Source of the DNA: Hetaerina americana
Taxonomy: Eukaryota > Arthropoda > Insecta > Odonata > Calopterygidae
Length of the DNA: 64,000 nucleotides
NCBI GenBank assembly: GCA_022747635.1
Contig: JAKTNV010000011.1
Location: 19,183,481 to 19,247,480, forward strand
Reading direction: 5' to 3'
Under the pieces are notes generated by a model. The model searched no databases. It was not told the origin of the DNA and saw only the letters and a program-made list of their open reading frames with translations. This document shows, piece after piece, positions 42,311 through 53,663 of the stretch (positions are counted from its first letter, which is position 1; each line of letters starts with the position of its first letter). The position numbers were made by a program, and so were the translations under genes.

Positions 42311-42318
42311 AAATATTC

Positions 42319-42720
42319 TGCATCCCTTTTTCTTGCCTCCTTTGGTTTTCCCTCAAAAAACCCTCTCTCCTCCCCCACAATGCCTGACACTACTTCGTTT
42401 TTATTTTCTTTCTGACCCTTCCACTTTTTCCTTCCGTGCCCTCGTCCATATTTCAAAAGCCTCCCATCTCGTATGTCTACCACCTTACTTCAACGACTAT
42501 GTTTCCACGACGCACAAAACCACGCTCCATATCAAAATATTTTCTAATTCTTTCTTAACAGCCTTACTCAGCCTCTCTCTCACATCAATTTCCTCCTGGT
42601 GAAAGCATCTTTGCCTAATGCAATTCTTCTCCTTCTCCTACTACTTTTTACCATTTTGGTCCAAAACACTTCCGAAATACGTTGACTGTGCCACCTGCTC
42701 TATTTTATGAACTCCTATAT
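42319..42720 (-). repeat. LINE A fragment, right of the insertion
   Basis: 'ctgcatccctttttcttgcctcctttggttttccc', 'cacaatgcctgacactacttcg', 'catatttcaaaagcctcccatc', 'ccacgctccatatcaaaatattttc' and 'ggtccaaaacacttccgaaatacg': continuous antisense LINE A resuming after the element at 41944-42310. Confidence 0.8.
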
Positions 42721-43465
42721 TAGCTTCAATTGTCTATGTTATACAGCAGCTCTTTGTGGATTTTTTAATATGTTAGGATTAGTTGTTCGTGTCTTTTTGT
42801 AATATAAATTATTGTTTAAATGTTTATGATTATGGTTTTCGACATACAAGTTTATATTAATGTTAAACATTTGTTTATAAACAGACACCTTATAACTGCA
42901 TGTTTATATATTGATAATAATATATTACATTGAAAATAGCCCCTTTCATGTCCCTACCGTACCTTTCTCAAAGCTACGTTTTCATTTACAGTTACTTGTA
43001 GTTACCTCATGCTGGAGACTCTGATGGAAATAAATATTGCCCAGCACGGCCCATCATGTCTACTTTTCAGTAAATGCGTGATTTACAAAGCTTTTTATTT
43101 CATTTAAGTTTGTTTTCAGAGAACATTTAAATTGACTTGCCGCTTTGAGAAAAGGCTCCCTTGGGCGGAAATATCCCTCATGTACCCCCGAGTGGTGATG
43201 CGTCATCAGCGCAGTGGTGTACACACTATCAAAGTGCTCCCTTCATAAGGGACACTAGCTTGTTTAAAATTGTCTCAACGGGTCTGAGGTATTGCTAGGC
43301 TTTGGTTTGGTCTGTGTCATCCTGGTGAAAAAGTGGCGAAACCGATCGAGTATTGTTTACATGACACGTTTGTGACGAACCTCAGCAACCTTACACACTC
43401 CCATTGTTCAATATCCTGTATGTGTAGTACCGATTGCTACGAGGATAGAGTAACCCGACGGACAT
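42721..43465. other. Unassigned stretch
   Basis: No gene recognised. 'tgagaaaaggctcccttgggcggaaatatcc' near 43147 may be a very old Penelope terminal relic; not annotated. Confidence 0.3.
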
Positions 43466-43467
43466 GT

Positions 43468-43580
43468 AATAATAATAATAATAATAAATTTTTATTGCTC
43501 TGGGAGCAAAGTCTCTTGGAGCAGAATACATGTTACATGAGGTTTTGAAACCTATGGAGTGAAACAGGTTTACATAATGC
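43468..43580. repeat. (AAT)n tract and adjacent short hairpin
   Basis: About 20 bp of (AAT)n followed by 'tttttattgctctgggagcaaagtctcttggagcag', which contains CTC/GAG hairpins. It may be the 3' end and simple tail of an unidentified retroelement, antisense. Confidence 0.4.
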
Positions 43581-44120
43581 ATAGAATAAGGTAATTAAAC
43601 CAGTCACAAAACGCAATTTAACATCATTTGTACGAAACATATGGTAAAATACATACATACAAATACAAAGAACAATAGTTAAATATTTAGCCTGATAGAA
43701 CGGTAATAGGTCATTTTGGTAGTGTGAATTTGTAGGAAGAATTAGGTTTATCGCCTTTTGACACACGAATAAAACAGGGAAGACTTAGACTTTTATTAAA
43801 GTACAGGAAACCTGATTTTTTTTCTAAGGCCGAGGGAGTTATTATGACAACAAATTATAAGAATTGGTTGCTATGACAACCGAGATGAAATAAGAGGGAA
43901 AGAGAGACACTCCTACAAACCGATTCAATTTCTCGTTCTACCCTGGGACGATAGTCCGTAATAAAAAAATCATACCCAAGCACACGAATACCTTTACTTA
44001 AAGACGAGCAGTTAATGCTATGGTAATTTTTTGTACGATGCATGGCACGACTGCTTTTGTAATTGGGCTTATGTATATTGCAATGCATGCATGAACTTAT
44101 ATATTAGTTAATGTGTGACG
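43581..44120. other. Unassigned stretch
   Basis: Nothing recognised. Confidence 0.3.
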
Positions 44121-44125
44121 TACGT

Positions 44126-44195
44126 CCTAACAGTCCCTGCCACACGCCCTTGGGTCGGTTTGCATTGTGGGCATTATGTAGAATTTGGTGTGGAA
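44126..44195 (+). repeat. LINE B 3'-terminal hairpin stub
   Basis: 'aacagtccctgccacacgcccttgggtcggtttgcattgtgggcattatgtagaatttgg': sense terminus. Confidence 0.65.
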
Positions 44196-45340
44196 CTCAT
44201 ACAAGCCAATCCGGAAGCTTCATTCTACCGTGAACTTGATGGACGGTGTGGATCGTAAATGATTAGTCAATCAAGAGACGGCATTAACTAATTTGGAAAT
44301 TATAGGAGACTTTCCTACCGTAGCCTACCTACCTACAACCTCCTTTGTCCGCTTATAATCCCGTGAAGCCGTGGGATTGGTGGAAAAGCCCAGTACGCAC
44401 ATGCTTTACGCCTGGTATAAAGGGCATAAGTTTTTCGCGAACAAGTTTTTTACATCACTTTATTGTAGCAATTGCTCGGTGGAGCAATTTATTTCGTAGG
44501 AATCCATCTAACTAAACCCCTCTCGTATTCGCGACGAAAATGAGCGCCACCTGTTGGCGGTCTCTTTTGCATTCGGAAGGGTGGTGGTGGGGAAAAAAAT
44601 GAATGCCTACGCGCGGCATGCATTAGGGAGGAGGAGGAGGTGAAAGGAGGAACAATGCTGGATTGAATCGTTGAAATTTTCCTCCCTTAATTGGCCGCGG
44701 TTCGACTCGTCTAGGTGGCGCACTGCAATTTCACGTCAATCATGCCCAATGCGTGCTTGCCCAATAAGCAGAGCAAGAGACGCGTGAAAGTTTTTTTACC
44801 GCAGTTCAATTATCATTATGGAAGAGAATTTCTTTTTTTTTTCGTTTCCTGTTCAAAAAATTATTCCGAGCAATGGTTGACCATATGGACGATATGGGTT
44901 CTTTGTTCCAGGGGAATTTATCAAAGGTTTTAGCGATTGCGTCATCATCATTCAATGTAGTACTTATCTTGGGAGAAATATTGCTCATCAGTGTAATTTA
45001 ACACAGTTAAGTCGTTTTATCTGAGATAGGTTGCGTTTTGCCTGCGTTAAAATTAAAGATTTGCGACAGTTAATTTGCGAACTTAAAAGTCAAAAAAGGA
45101 TCTTAATTATTTGAATATAATGGAGTTAAATGCGTTGATGACGTGTCCGGAAAGAATGCAATTATATCTGTGAAAGTGTTTTAATAAATGTAATGCTAAT
45201 CAAAATTATAAATTAAAATAAATTTGTTAAACATAATTGCACAATAAAATGCATTTAGCGGATGACTCCGTTAAAAGTTACTATCGCGGCATCCCCAGAA
45301 GTTTCTTAGAATTTAATCATTCCATTACTTTTGGTTTATC
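44196..45340. other. Unassigned stretch
   Basis: Nothing recognised. Confidence 0.3.
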
Positions 45341-45385
45341 TTTTATGTATATGAGTGTGCATTTATGCCACTCATATACATAAAA
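45341..45385. repeat. Perfect 17-bp hairpin
   Basis: Arms 'ttttatgtatatgagtg' and 'cactcatatacataaaa' with an 11-base loop (tgcatttatgc). Confidence 0.9.
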
Positions 45386-45436
45386 CACACCTTTATGCCT
45401 TTAAAAAGGTGATTTCACCACCAAAAATTCGGAATA

Positions 45437-45993
45437 CAGGGTTCGTCCGGAAAATAAGTGTACTGAGCTCAGGAAAAAAAATTTATTACACTTTTACATA
45501 TCTTAAGCTAATATTCCTCAAAATAGGACCCTTGTGAGTCGATACACTTGTTCCAGCGGCGTTCCCATTCCTGGAACGCTCCCGCGAAGGCATCATCGGG
45601 AACCTCTCGAAGACTCGTCGTCGACCTCTTCTCTGCCCTCCACGAACATCTTGTGCCACCGAAAGATCATGTTTCTGGACATGGCTGACTCCCCGTAAGC
45701 CTGGTTAATCATACCGACAGTTTCGGTAGACGATTTCCCAAGCTTTACCGCAAATTTGATGGAATAACTCTGCTCCAAAAACTTCGGCATCGCGTTCCGT
45801 GACGTGGGTCGAGCGTGGAGGTTCGCGTTAACAGAGCTCCTCACTACACCACAGCTCAGAGCCGACTGCCTTTTTCAGCGTCGCTTGCCAACATACCCCC
45901 CTCCAATCGCAGTCCGTCAGAGCGGTGCTGGGCGCGCCTGGAGCGGCGCGCCCAGCCCAGGAGTCAGTACACTTATTTTCCGGACGAACCCTG
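45437..45993 (-). mobile_element. Internally deleted mariner, family M2 (557 bp)
   Basis: Inverted ends 'CAGGGTTCGTCCGGAAAATA' and its complement extend about 29 bp with no obvious mismatch, flanked by TA (45435-45436, 45994-45995). On the minus strand it keeps the HTH1 part of a transposase and, beyond a deletion around 45605, the C-terminal codons ('VPGMGTPLEQVYRLTRVLF' in a shifted frame). The whole catalytic domain is gone. The ends differ from family M1 past the shared '...GG.TC.TCCGGAAA' wording. The left third (45880-45960) is unusually GC-rich. Confidence 0.9.
45593..45790 (-). CDS. mariner HTH1 fragment protein (65 aa)
   Basis: From the ATG at 45790: 'MPKFLEQSYSIKFAVKLGKS', then 'STETVGMINQAYGESAMSRN' and 'MIFRWHKMFVEGREEVDDES'. 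This is the first helix-turn-helix of a mariner transposase (the Y...RW...F..GR...D block) up to the start of the hinge, where the internal deletion leads to a stop. HTH2 and the catalytic domain are absent, so less is kept than in M1. Whether this short product is made or binds DNA is unknown. Confidence 0.5.
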   Translation of the reverse strand: MPKFLEQSYSIKFAVKLGKSSTETVGMINQAYGESAMSRNMIFRWHKMFVEGREEVDDESSRGSR

Positions 45994-46071
45994 TATGTGT
46001 GAGTTTCTTTGGTGTGTGTTACTGTGTTTTTCTTTGCCAGTGTTATCTTGGTGTACATTATATTATTATTG

Positions 46072-46229
46072 AGTAACCTACCGGTTAAGGTAGATTTTTG
46101 GATGGACAAAACTATCAAATCAATATTTTGTGACTCCTAACAATACACAATCCAGCAACCTACTCTACATCAGGTCCCTCTTCATCTCTGAGTACTTTCT
46201 TCCCCCCTTCATTCCGTCCCACATCCAAC
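46072..46229 (-). repeat. LINE A 3' end, truncated by a microsatellite
   Basis: 'gagtaacctaccggttaaggtagatttttggatggacaaaactatcaaatc', then 'ctacatcaggtccctcttcatctctgagtactttcttcc': a well-preserved antisense terminus that ends at the (TA) tract. Confidence 0.85.

Positions 46230-47101
<872 letters not shown>

Positions 47102-47131
<30 letters not shown>
47102..47131. repeat. (TA)n microsatellite, right part
   Basis: Continuation of the tract split by the mariner copy. Confidence 0.9.
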
Positions 47132-47134
<3 letters not shown>

Positions 47135-47186
47135 CGTATATATGTAAATTTCTTCGAAATGGAACGCTTTTCGGTGACGCACAAAT

Positions 47187-47349
47187 ATATAAAACACAGA
47201 TGTAGATTTAAAAAAAATAGAAACACGAATAAGGGACACAAGAAAGGTTCTGATGACGACGATTGAGCTGTCGAAACGTCAAAACTACATATGTGAGTGT
47301 CCTTTCTTTGTGTTTCTATATTTTAAAAATCTACATCTGTGTTTATATA
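47187..47349. mobile_element. Inverted-repeat element with hammerhead-like core
   Basis: Arms around 47187-47247 ('aaacacagatgtagattt' ... 'aagaaagg') and 47301-47349 (complementary, 'cctttctttgtgtttctata' ... 'atctacatctgtgttt') surround a loop with CTGATGA (47250-47256), a weak GAC...GTC stem, GAAA (47273-47276) and GTC. Same plan as 41944-42310 but shorter, with a poorer core: stem III cannot form properly. Probably a decayed Penelope-derived terminal repeat. Confidence 0.6.
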
Positions 47350-49400
47350 TATATTTATTTACATATGTTCTTTCTTGACATTTTGCAATTTCATTAGATA
47401 AAATTTTACCATAATCCCGATTGTAACTTAAGAGGAGTGAAGAGTGGCGACACGTCATTTAAATTGTTTTCAGCATTAAGATTCTTAGATTTTGAGGTCA
47501 ACCACCCAAAACTCTTCCACCAAATACCAATTGATTCTGAATGATTTTTGACCACCTTTGGATTGGTGGAAATATATCATTTTTTATTATGACAGTTCTA
47601 TATCTACACAATAAACATTTAGTCGCCGCAAGAGTAGGATATTTGGGCGCCATCCAAAAAATTACTTAATAAGCGTATTTGAATATATATTATCTGATAA
47701 ATAAAAACGTTTAGCGCATACACATATGCATCAGGATATGAATCGTGAAATAGTTGGTAAAAATGACTAAATTATTAATGTTTTGATCGAAGTAAGTATA
47801 TTTGATTATCTGGCTTTGAGTTTTACGTGATTTCGTATGCTGCGAGGGAGAAACGGGTACTTGTATCCATCTTTGACGGTTTCCGTTTATCTTGTTTATT
47901 CTAATTGGTCGAATTTACCTTTATAAATTGGAGCCATAATGATTTCTCCTATGTCTCAGTAAAACTTCGGTGTCCTGTTCCTTTTTAAAAGTCTTAAGTG
48001 TTGTCTGCTCTCTTCGTGAATAAGTGACTTCCAATCTTATTCTTTAAACATATACGTCACGCTTCAACTTCAGCTTATAGTGATTATAAAGAAACCCCTA
48101 AGGTTTTCTTTTAACTAAGTTATTTCTTTCTAATCTACCTGTTCTGCCATGGACTGCATATGCTTGTTTCTCATTCTAAATGCGACCTCATTAATTTGTA
48201 GAGAACCCTCTTTTACTATTCATTATAATTCCCAACAACCCGTCAAATGGAACCTAGTAGACCAAGTGTCTTAAAGGCCCACCCGCGTAATTTTTTGATA
48301 TGTCTGTACCCCATGTAAGTTTGGTGCCAGTGGAACACCCAAGTATTTTATCTACTCTAAAATACTTACCTGGATTCCATATTTTGTATAATGATATCAT
48401 CTATTTCATAATTGAGTTAAGAGTTATTCGATCATATTCATGAGTGTCGGCTACTGTGGCATGATGGGTTGGTTACAACCTTAGAACTATGTATCATATC
48501 TTAAGACACTTGATAAATGAAACAGTTTCTGGCGTCACTTGGTGGAAATACTTCATATTGAAACCTAGGTCGTAATAAAAGTGGTTTATGTGGAAAGGCG
48601 AAGTATTTTAAATTTAATTTCAATTAAGACACTTGCTAAAATTTTATAGTCTTGTGCAACATCAAAACGTTTGCCCTCTGGCATATATATTCGATCAGTC
48701 CGGCGCAGCACCAGCTAACTCCAAGTCACAAGTACTTAGATGTTTGTAGAGGTACTTAGTTTACCTTTGACCTCAAACTGCGAAAAAAATATTGTAACTA
48801 CCAGAGTTGTGAAGAGAAAAAAAACTTACCAAATGCATTGGAATGATGTTCTTGAGGCTAAACTTCTCCGAAAAATTTCATAATTGGTCTCATCGAATTG
48901 TTACGGAGGGCCTTCGTATTTTGACCTGTCTCTCTATTCCGACCTTCTGTCGTGTCGTCTCGACCTGGATGGTTTCGAGAGTATTACCAATGGAGCAAAA
49001 CCACAATTTTCAGTCCGTGACAATGAAAGCTTAGAGATTTTTTTCCCTCACGGGCAAAGGCTGGATGATTGCTCAGGGTCCGACAGGGTAATTTGGACTG
49101 TTTTTTTTACATTGATGTTGCTATTAACAATACGTCCCGATTCTCGCTTCAAGCGCCCGTAAGCACCAGCGCATCAGATTACCGTTCCATCTCTGCGCCC
49201 TCCCTGTCTTCTGGATGGAGCGAGTCTTTGGTGCGATTGATGTTCCTTGTCCGAGGCAGGAGAGCTTTCGGAAGCGCTGACGCGATAATCGAAGCGGCAA
49301 CAAACCTCGTTCATGGGCGTGAAACAAGAATCGGAGCGCGCCTTATGTATGTACACTCGTACATTGTTAATTGTTAGGTTGCCATTGAGAGAGTAACGAA
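47350..49400. other. Mostly unassigned; traces of old LINE
   Basis: 47856-47955 is shared with 40399-40498. 'agtttggtgccagtggaacacccaagtattttatctac' near 48320, read antisense, resembles the 'IKYLGV.L' block of LINE B reverse transcriptase. Open frames at 48843-49377 overlap on both strands and match no family. Confidence 0.35.
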
Positions 49401-49404
49401 GTAA

Positions 49405-49965
49405 GGTTATTATTGGTATTCCACTGTTTAAGGTAGGTTTTGGAGGGACATAACAACTGAGCAACGTTACATAATTTTTATCTCCTAATAAAACACAAAT
49501 TATTTTCTGACCCTACATTTAGCCCATTTTCAATTCTGCATATTTCTTTCCGCCCTTCTCCCGTCCAACGTGTCTATCCTACTCTTCCCTCTCCCTCGTT
49601 TGTCCAACATTCTCCCCTATATCACAGTCGTCAACATCCCACTCCCAATCAAATTACTAGGCTTCTACCTTAACTTCCTTCCTTGGATTTCTCCCAACAA
49701 TCCCCTCCCCTCCCCCACCATATCTAGCACTATTCGTTGTGTTCCTCTTTCTTCATTTAACTTTGTTTCATTTTCTCCACACCCACCTCCGAAAAGCTTT
49801 CATTCAACGCCTGCTATCTCACCACATAGACCATAGACCATGGCCGTGCAAAATCACACTCCATATTGAATTTTTTAAACTAATCTCTTGTTAACATCCT
49901 TACTCAATATTACTGCGGCGTGTTTCCTTCTTCTGGCCATGTGTGTCACGAAACAGACTGTTCCT
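49405..49965 (-). repeat. LINE A 3' end, 5'-truncated copy
   Basis: 'ttattattggtattccactgtttaaggtaggttttggaggg' (tail and hairpin), then 'gtttgtccaacattctcccctatatcacagtcgtcaacatcccactcc' and 'ttggatttctcccaacaatcccctcccc'. Antisense, about 550 bp, no frame. Confidence 0.8.
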
Positions 49966-50144
49966 ATCCTTTGTGACAATGTATGATTACTTTCCCTACT
50001 ATCCTTTACTCTTGTGTCCTCGTCAATTTCTTTGGTGGGTGACATAGCTGATGAACGCCATCACCTGACCAAAGAATCGGGGATCTTGGTTGCATAAATC
50101 CCCCCAGATTTCACCGTAATTTACGTTTCTTGGATAGTTGAAAA

Positions 50145-50215
50145 GGTTAAGAGCATTGGCTCAGCAATTTGAAGATCCGTGGTTCAAATGCTGATCAAAA
50201 ATTCTGTGATCTGCT
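50145..50215 (+). repeat. tRNA-like SINE head
   Basis: 'aaggttaagagcattggctcagcaatttgaagatccgtggttcaaatgctgatc': A-box-like 'GGTTAAGAGCATTGG' and B-box-like 'GGTTCAAATGC' at tRNA-like spacing. The acceptor stem is not convincing. Confidence 0.4.
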
Positions 50216-50404
50216 TGATTCCACCTTCCACACTATTCCTGTATTCGTCTTTTGTACGTGTTCCTATCCCTTTTCCTCATATCTATTTCCATGTGAATTA
50301 ATTTTATTATTATTATTAGGTAATCACCGGTTAAGGTAGGTTTTTGGATCGACATAATTACCAAGTAAATAATTTGTGCCCCTAGTAAAACACAACATCT
50401 TACT

Positions 50405-52300
50405 CTACGTCAGCTCTGAGTACATTCTTCCTCCCTTCATCCCGTCCAACATCCCTATCCTGTTCCTTCCCTTTCCTCGTTTGCCTAACATTCTCCCCTC
50501 AATTACAGCCTTCAACATCCCGCTGCCGGTCAATATCCCCTTCATCCACTTTTCCTGCATCCATAGGATTGCTCCCAACAAACCCCTCTCTTCGCCCACC
50601 ATACCAAATACTTCCTCGTTTGTTTTCTTCTCTGTCCATTTCACCTTCTCCATTCTTCTCCACACCCACATTTCAAAAGCCTCCAGTCTACATCTATCCT
50701 CCTGCTTCAATGACCACGTTTCCGCGCCGTACATAGCTACCCTCCATATCAAAGTTTTTACGATTCTTTACTTAACATCCTTAATCAACGTCCCTGTCAT
50801 CAACTCCCTCCTCCTTGTGAAAGCCGCTTTGCCTAGCGCAATTCCTCTCCTTACGTCCCTACTACTTTGACCCTGTTGGTCCAAAACACTACCGAGATAC
50901 GTAAACTGTTCTATCTGCTCTAGTTTTTGCCCTCCTATTTTAATTTTAAGCTTAGCCTTTTTCTTTCTGGAAAATCGCATAACCTTTGTTTTATTAATAT
51001 TGATTCTCATCCCATACCTGTCGCACTGAATTTCCAATTCACTAAGGAATGCTTGCAACCCCTTGGCTGACAGACAAACTAAAGCTTGGTCATCAGCAAA
51101 CCTAACTGATTTTACGAATGCCCCGCCCACTTTCATTCCTACCTCGAGTTCTTCCCATATCTCTTTGATCATTTCCTCTGCATACAGGTTGAACAGCAAC
51201 GGTGATAATGGGCAACCCTACCTTACACCTCTTCCTAACACTGCCCATCCGGACTCCCCGTTCCCCACTCGCACCTGAGCAGTCTGAGACATGTACAGGT
51301 TGCGGATTAGCCTACTTTCCCTCCAATCTATTCCTATTTTCTGCAATATACCCATTAGTTTTTCCCAATCCACTCTATCAAACGCTTTTTCGAAATCTAC
51401 GAAATAGGCAAATACCTCCCGGTTGGGTTGTATATTCCTCTCAATTAATAATATCATTACTGCAATAGCATCACTCGTACCACTCTCCTTCCTAAACCCA
51501 AACTGATCATCCCATAAGTAATCATTTGCCCTATTCTCTATCCTTTTGTTTATGATCCTGAGAACAACTTTAGCTGCGTGGGACATCAAATTTATCGTCC
51601 TGTAGTCCTCACATGACGTGGCCTTTACCTTTTTCGGAATAGGAACTAAAACTGATCTCACAAAGTCTTCCGGCCAGATTCCCTCCTCATAAATACTACG
51701 GATCAGCCCATATAGCCTCTTCCTCCCACATTTTCCTAAGCATTTTAAAAGTTCCACGGGAATTTTATCTACCCCCACGGCCTTATTTAGTTTCATCTCC
51801 CTTAATGCCCTTTCTATCTCATGGTCTAGTATGCCTGGACCTAAGCTGTCCTCCTCTACGTCATTTTCTTTTTCAATGTCTAACTTTGTTGGTCTGAGTT
51901 CTTTACCATACAGTTCTTCTATATACTCATTCCATCTCTCTTGGATCTTTCCTGCGTCAACTATTACCTTACCCGCCTTATCTCTAACTGTTAGCATAGC
52001 TCTTCCTTTCTTACTTCCCGATAACGATTTAACTTTGCTGTACAGCGCACCGATTTCACCCTTCCTCTGCAGACCTTCCATATCCTCGCACTGCGTCTTC
52101 CACCATGCTTCTTTTGCTTTATTTTTTGCCCGCCTCAATTTATAATCTAACTCTTTGTACTTCATTTTGCCTAACTCTATATTGGCATTCTTCCATTTTC
52201 TCCGCTCATCCATCTTTGTAATCATCTCATCCGTGATCCATGGTTTCCTAGTCCTTTTAGCATTAACGGTTCCAATGGTGTCTTTTGCGGCTTTAGACAA
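50405..52300 (-). pseudogene. LINE A reverse transcriptase domain, two in-frame stops
   Basis: Three open segments in one frame (52300-51218, 51199-50768, 50752-50405). In order: a connector ('KPWITDEMITKM'), 'LVPIPKK' and 'CEDYRTINLM', 'DQFGFRKESGTSDAI', 'FAYFVDFEKAFDRVDW' (first catalytic Asp), 'GVR-stop-GCPLSPLLFN' (block B with Gln replaced by a stop at about 51217), 'SVRFADDQALVC' (FADD intact, 51089-51100), 'ININKTKVMRF', 'FTYLGSVLDQQG', a stop in place of Lys near 50765, and 'GAETWSLKQEDRCRLEAFE'. Only two nonsense changes in over 600 codons suggest fairly recent death. The 11.0-11.8 kb copy shows intact Gln and Lys at these positions but has lost FADD. Confidence 0.9.
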
Positions 52301-53528
52301 CCCTTTCTTGATACTTTCCCATTTTTCTTACCATCCTCCATGATATTCTCTACCGCCTGTTTGTATTCCTTCCTTTTCAAACCATTTAATACTTCTACAT
52401 TCCATTTTTCAACTCGCAGCCCCTGCCTTATCTTTTTGAAACGTACGCTACATTTCATAACAACTAAATTGTGGTCAGAGTCCGCATCCGCTCCCGGGAA
52501 ACTGTGGGATTTTATCACACTATTCCTAAACCTGTGTCTAACCAGGATATAATCTAGCTGATACCTTTCTGCGTCACCTGGCATTTTCCATGTATACCCG
52601 CGTCTTTTGTGGTTTCTAAACCAAGTGTTGGTGATGACTAAGCCCTGTCTCCTGCAGAACTCAACTGCTTTCTCCCCGCGGTCATTCCTCGTGCCTAAAC
52701 CGTAGTCCCCCACCTCATCACCATCTCTTCCTTCGCCTACCGTCGCATTCCAATCCCCCATCGCTATCAAATGTTTCCCTGCAGGAACACACCCGATTAT
52801 GTCCTCTAACTGATCGTATATCCTATCGACCTCTCTTCCTTATGATTGCGCGGTGGCATCTATACCTGAATAATAACCAAGTTCGTCGGTTCTGCTTTAC
52901 TCTACTAGTAGTATTCTATCCTTTCCTGCTCTATATTGACTACGCTTCTTCCTACCTCTTCATTTAATACTATGGCAACCCCTCGTTGGATCTCGTCCCC
53001 GCTACTGTATATTATTCTATAATTATCACTCCAGTAATCCCCGCTATCTTTCCAGCTCACCTCGCATAGGCCTAAAGTATCTACATTTCCCCTTTCCATC
53101 TCTCGCTTAATATTCTCCAATTTCCCTGTCCTCATCATTGTCCTAACATTCCACGTTCCTATTCTAACTACTTTGGTCTTCTTCTTTTGCGTCTTCTGTT
53201 CTGCTGCTGCTGGTTTTCCCTTGCAAGGGTTTCGTGGGATGACGACCGCGGAAGCCTTGCCTCCCCCGCTGCCGGCACGACACACGGCCGATTGGGCCGA
53301 GCCCCGTAGTTGCCAGGACTCAAAATCTCTGTATTGTCCATCATTTAAATCTTGGGAATGATAATTGAGGTGGTTTCCCGTTGACTTCCTCAATAGTGTT
53401 TTTAACGTGACACCATCACTTACTGGCCGCCCCATTGGGGCCAGACGCCGTTGCAGCCGCCTCACTGAGGAACAGACGCTGCGTGGACTACCTTTCGTCT
53501 GGCTTCTAACCTTCGACCTATCTGGCAT
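52222..53528 (-). pseudogene. LINE A endonuclease domain (APE/EEP type), frameshifted
   Basis: The ATG at 53528 starts a 207-codon frame with an arginine/serine-rich leader and the endonuclease start 'VVRIGTWNVRTMMRTGKLEN' and 'DTLGLCEVSWK' (the N and E metal-site motifs of exonuclease-endonuclease-phosphatase folds). Around 52770-52905 frameshifts scramble 'EPTNLVIIQV'. The frame resumes with 'IAMGDWNATVG' (GDWN, catalytic D and N), 'GYTWKMPGD' and 'YQLDYILV', and 'DADSDHNLVV' (SDH, catalytic His). All key residues can be found, but not in one frame. The enzyme nicks target DNA to prime reverse transcription. Another shift near 52298 separates it from the reverse transcriptase. Confidence 0.88.
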
Positions 53529-53643
53529 GGGTGCCCCATACCAGGAGCAATTATTATTACTCCCGCCAGCACAGCTCTAGGGGTCATCGGAACGCACAAG
53601 CCCTTCCACCACGTCAAGGTTGTAGTCCGGGGTGGGGTGAATT

Positions 53644-53663
53644 AATATATATATATATATATA
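53644..53663. repeat. (TA)n tract at a mariner insertion site
   Basis: Short pure TA run between the LINE A 5' end and the mariner at 53664. Confidence 0.85.

Larger units (their letters stand above)
50303..53640 (-). mobile_element. LINE A, near full-length non-LTR retrotransposon
   Basis: About 3.3 kb on the minus strand. The 5' part carries 'ccaggagcaattattattactcc' and a GC-rich leader, followed by an endonuclease-reverse transcriptase reading frame and a 3' UTR ending in the CTACC/GGTAG hairpin and a (TAA)n tail at 50303-50318. It is the only copy in the window with both enzymatic domains. At least two frameshifts and two stop codons make it inactive. The 5' end abuts a short (TA)n beside a mariner at 53664. 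I would call it an APE-type non-LTR element of uncertain clade. Confidence 0.9.

Noticed and set aside
43140..43180. Penelope terminal relic ('gagaaaaggctcccttgggcggaaatatcc')
   Set aside because: Only a loose resemblance; neither CTGANGA nor a clear stem is present.
50376..50870. 164-codon plus-strand frame, also 10952-11341
   Set aside because: Antisense shadows of LINE A reverse transcriptase and 3' UTR, with leucine/serine/proline bias from the pyrimidine-rich strand.
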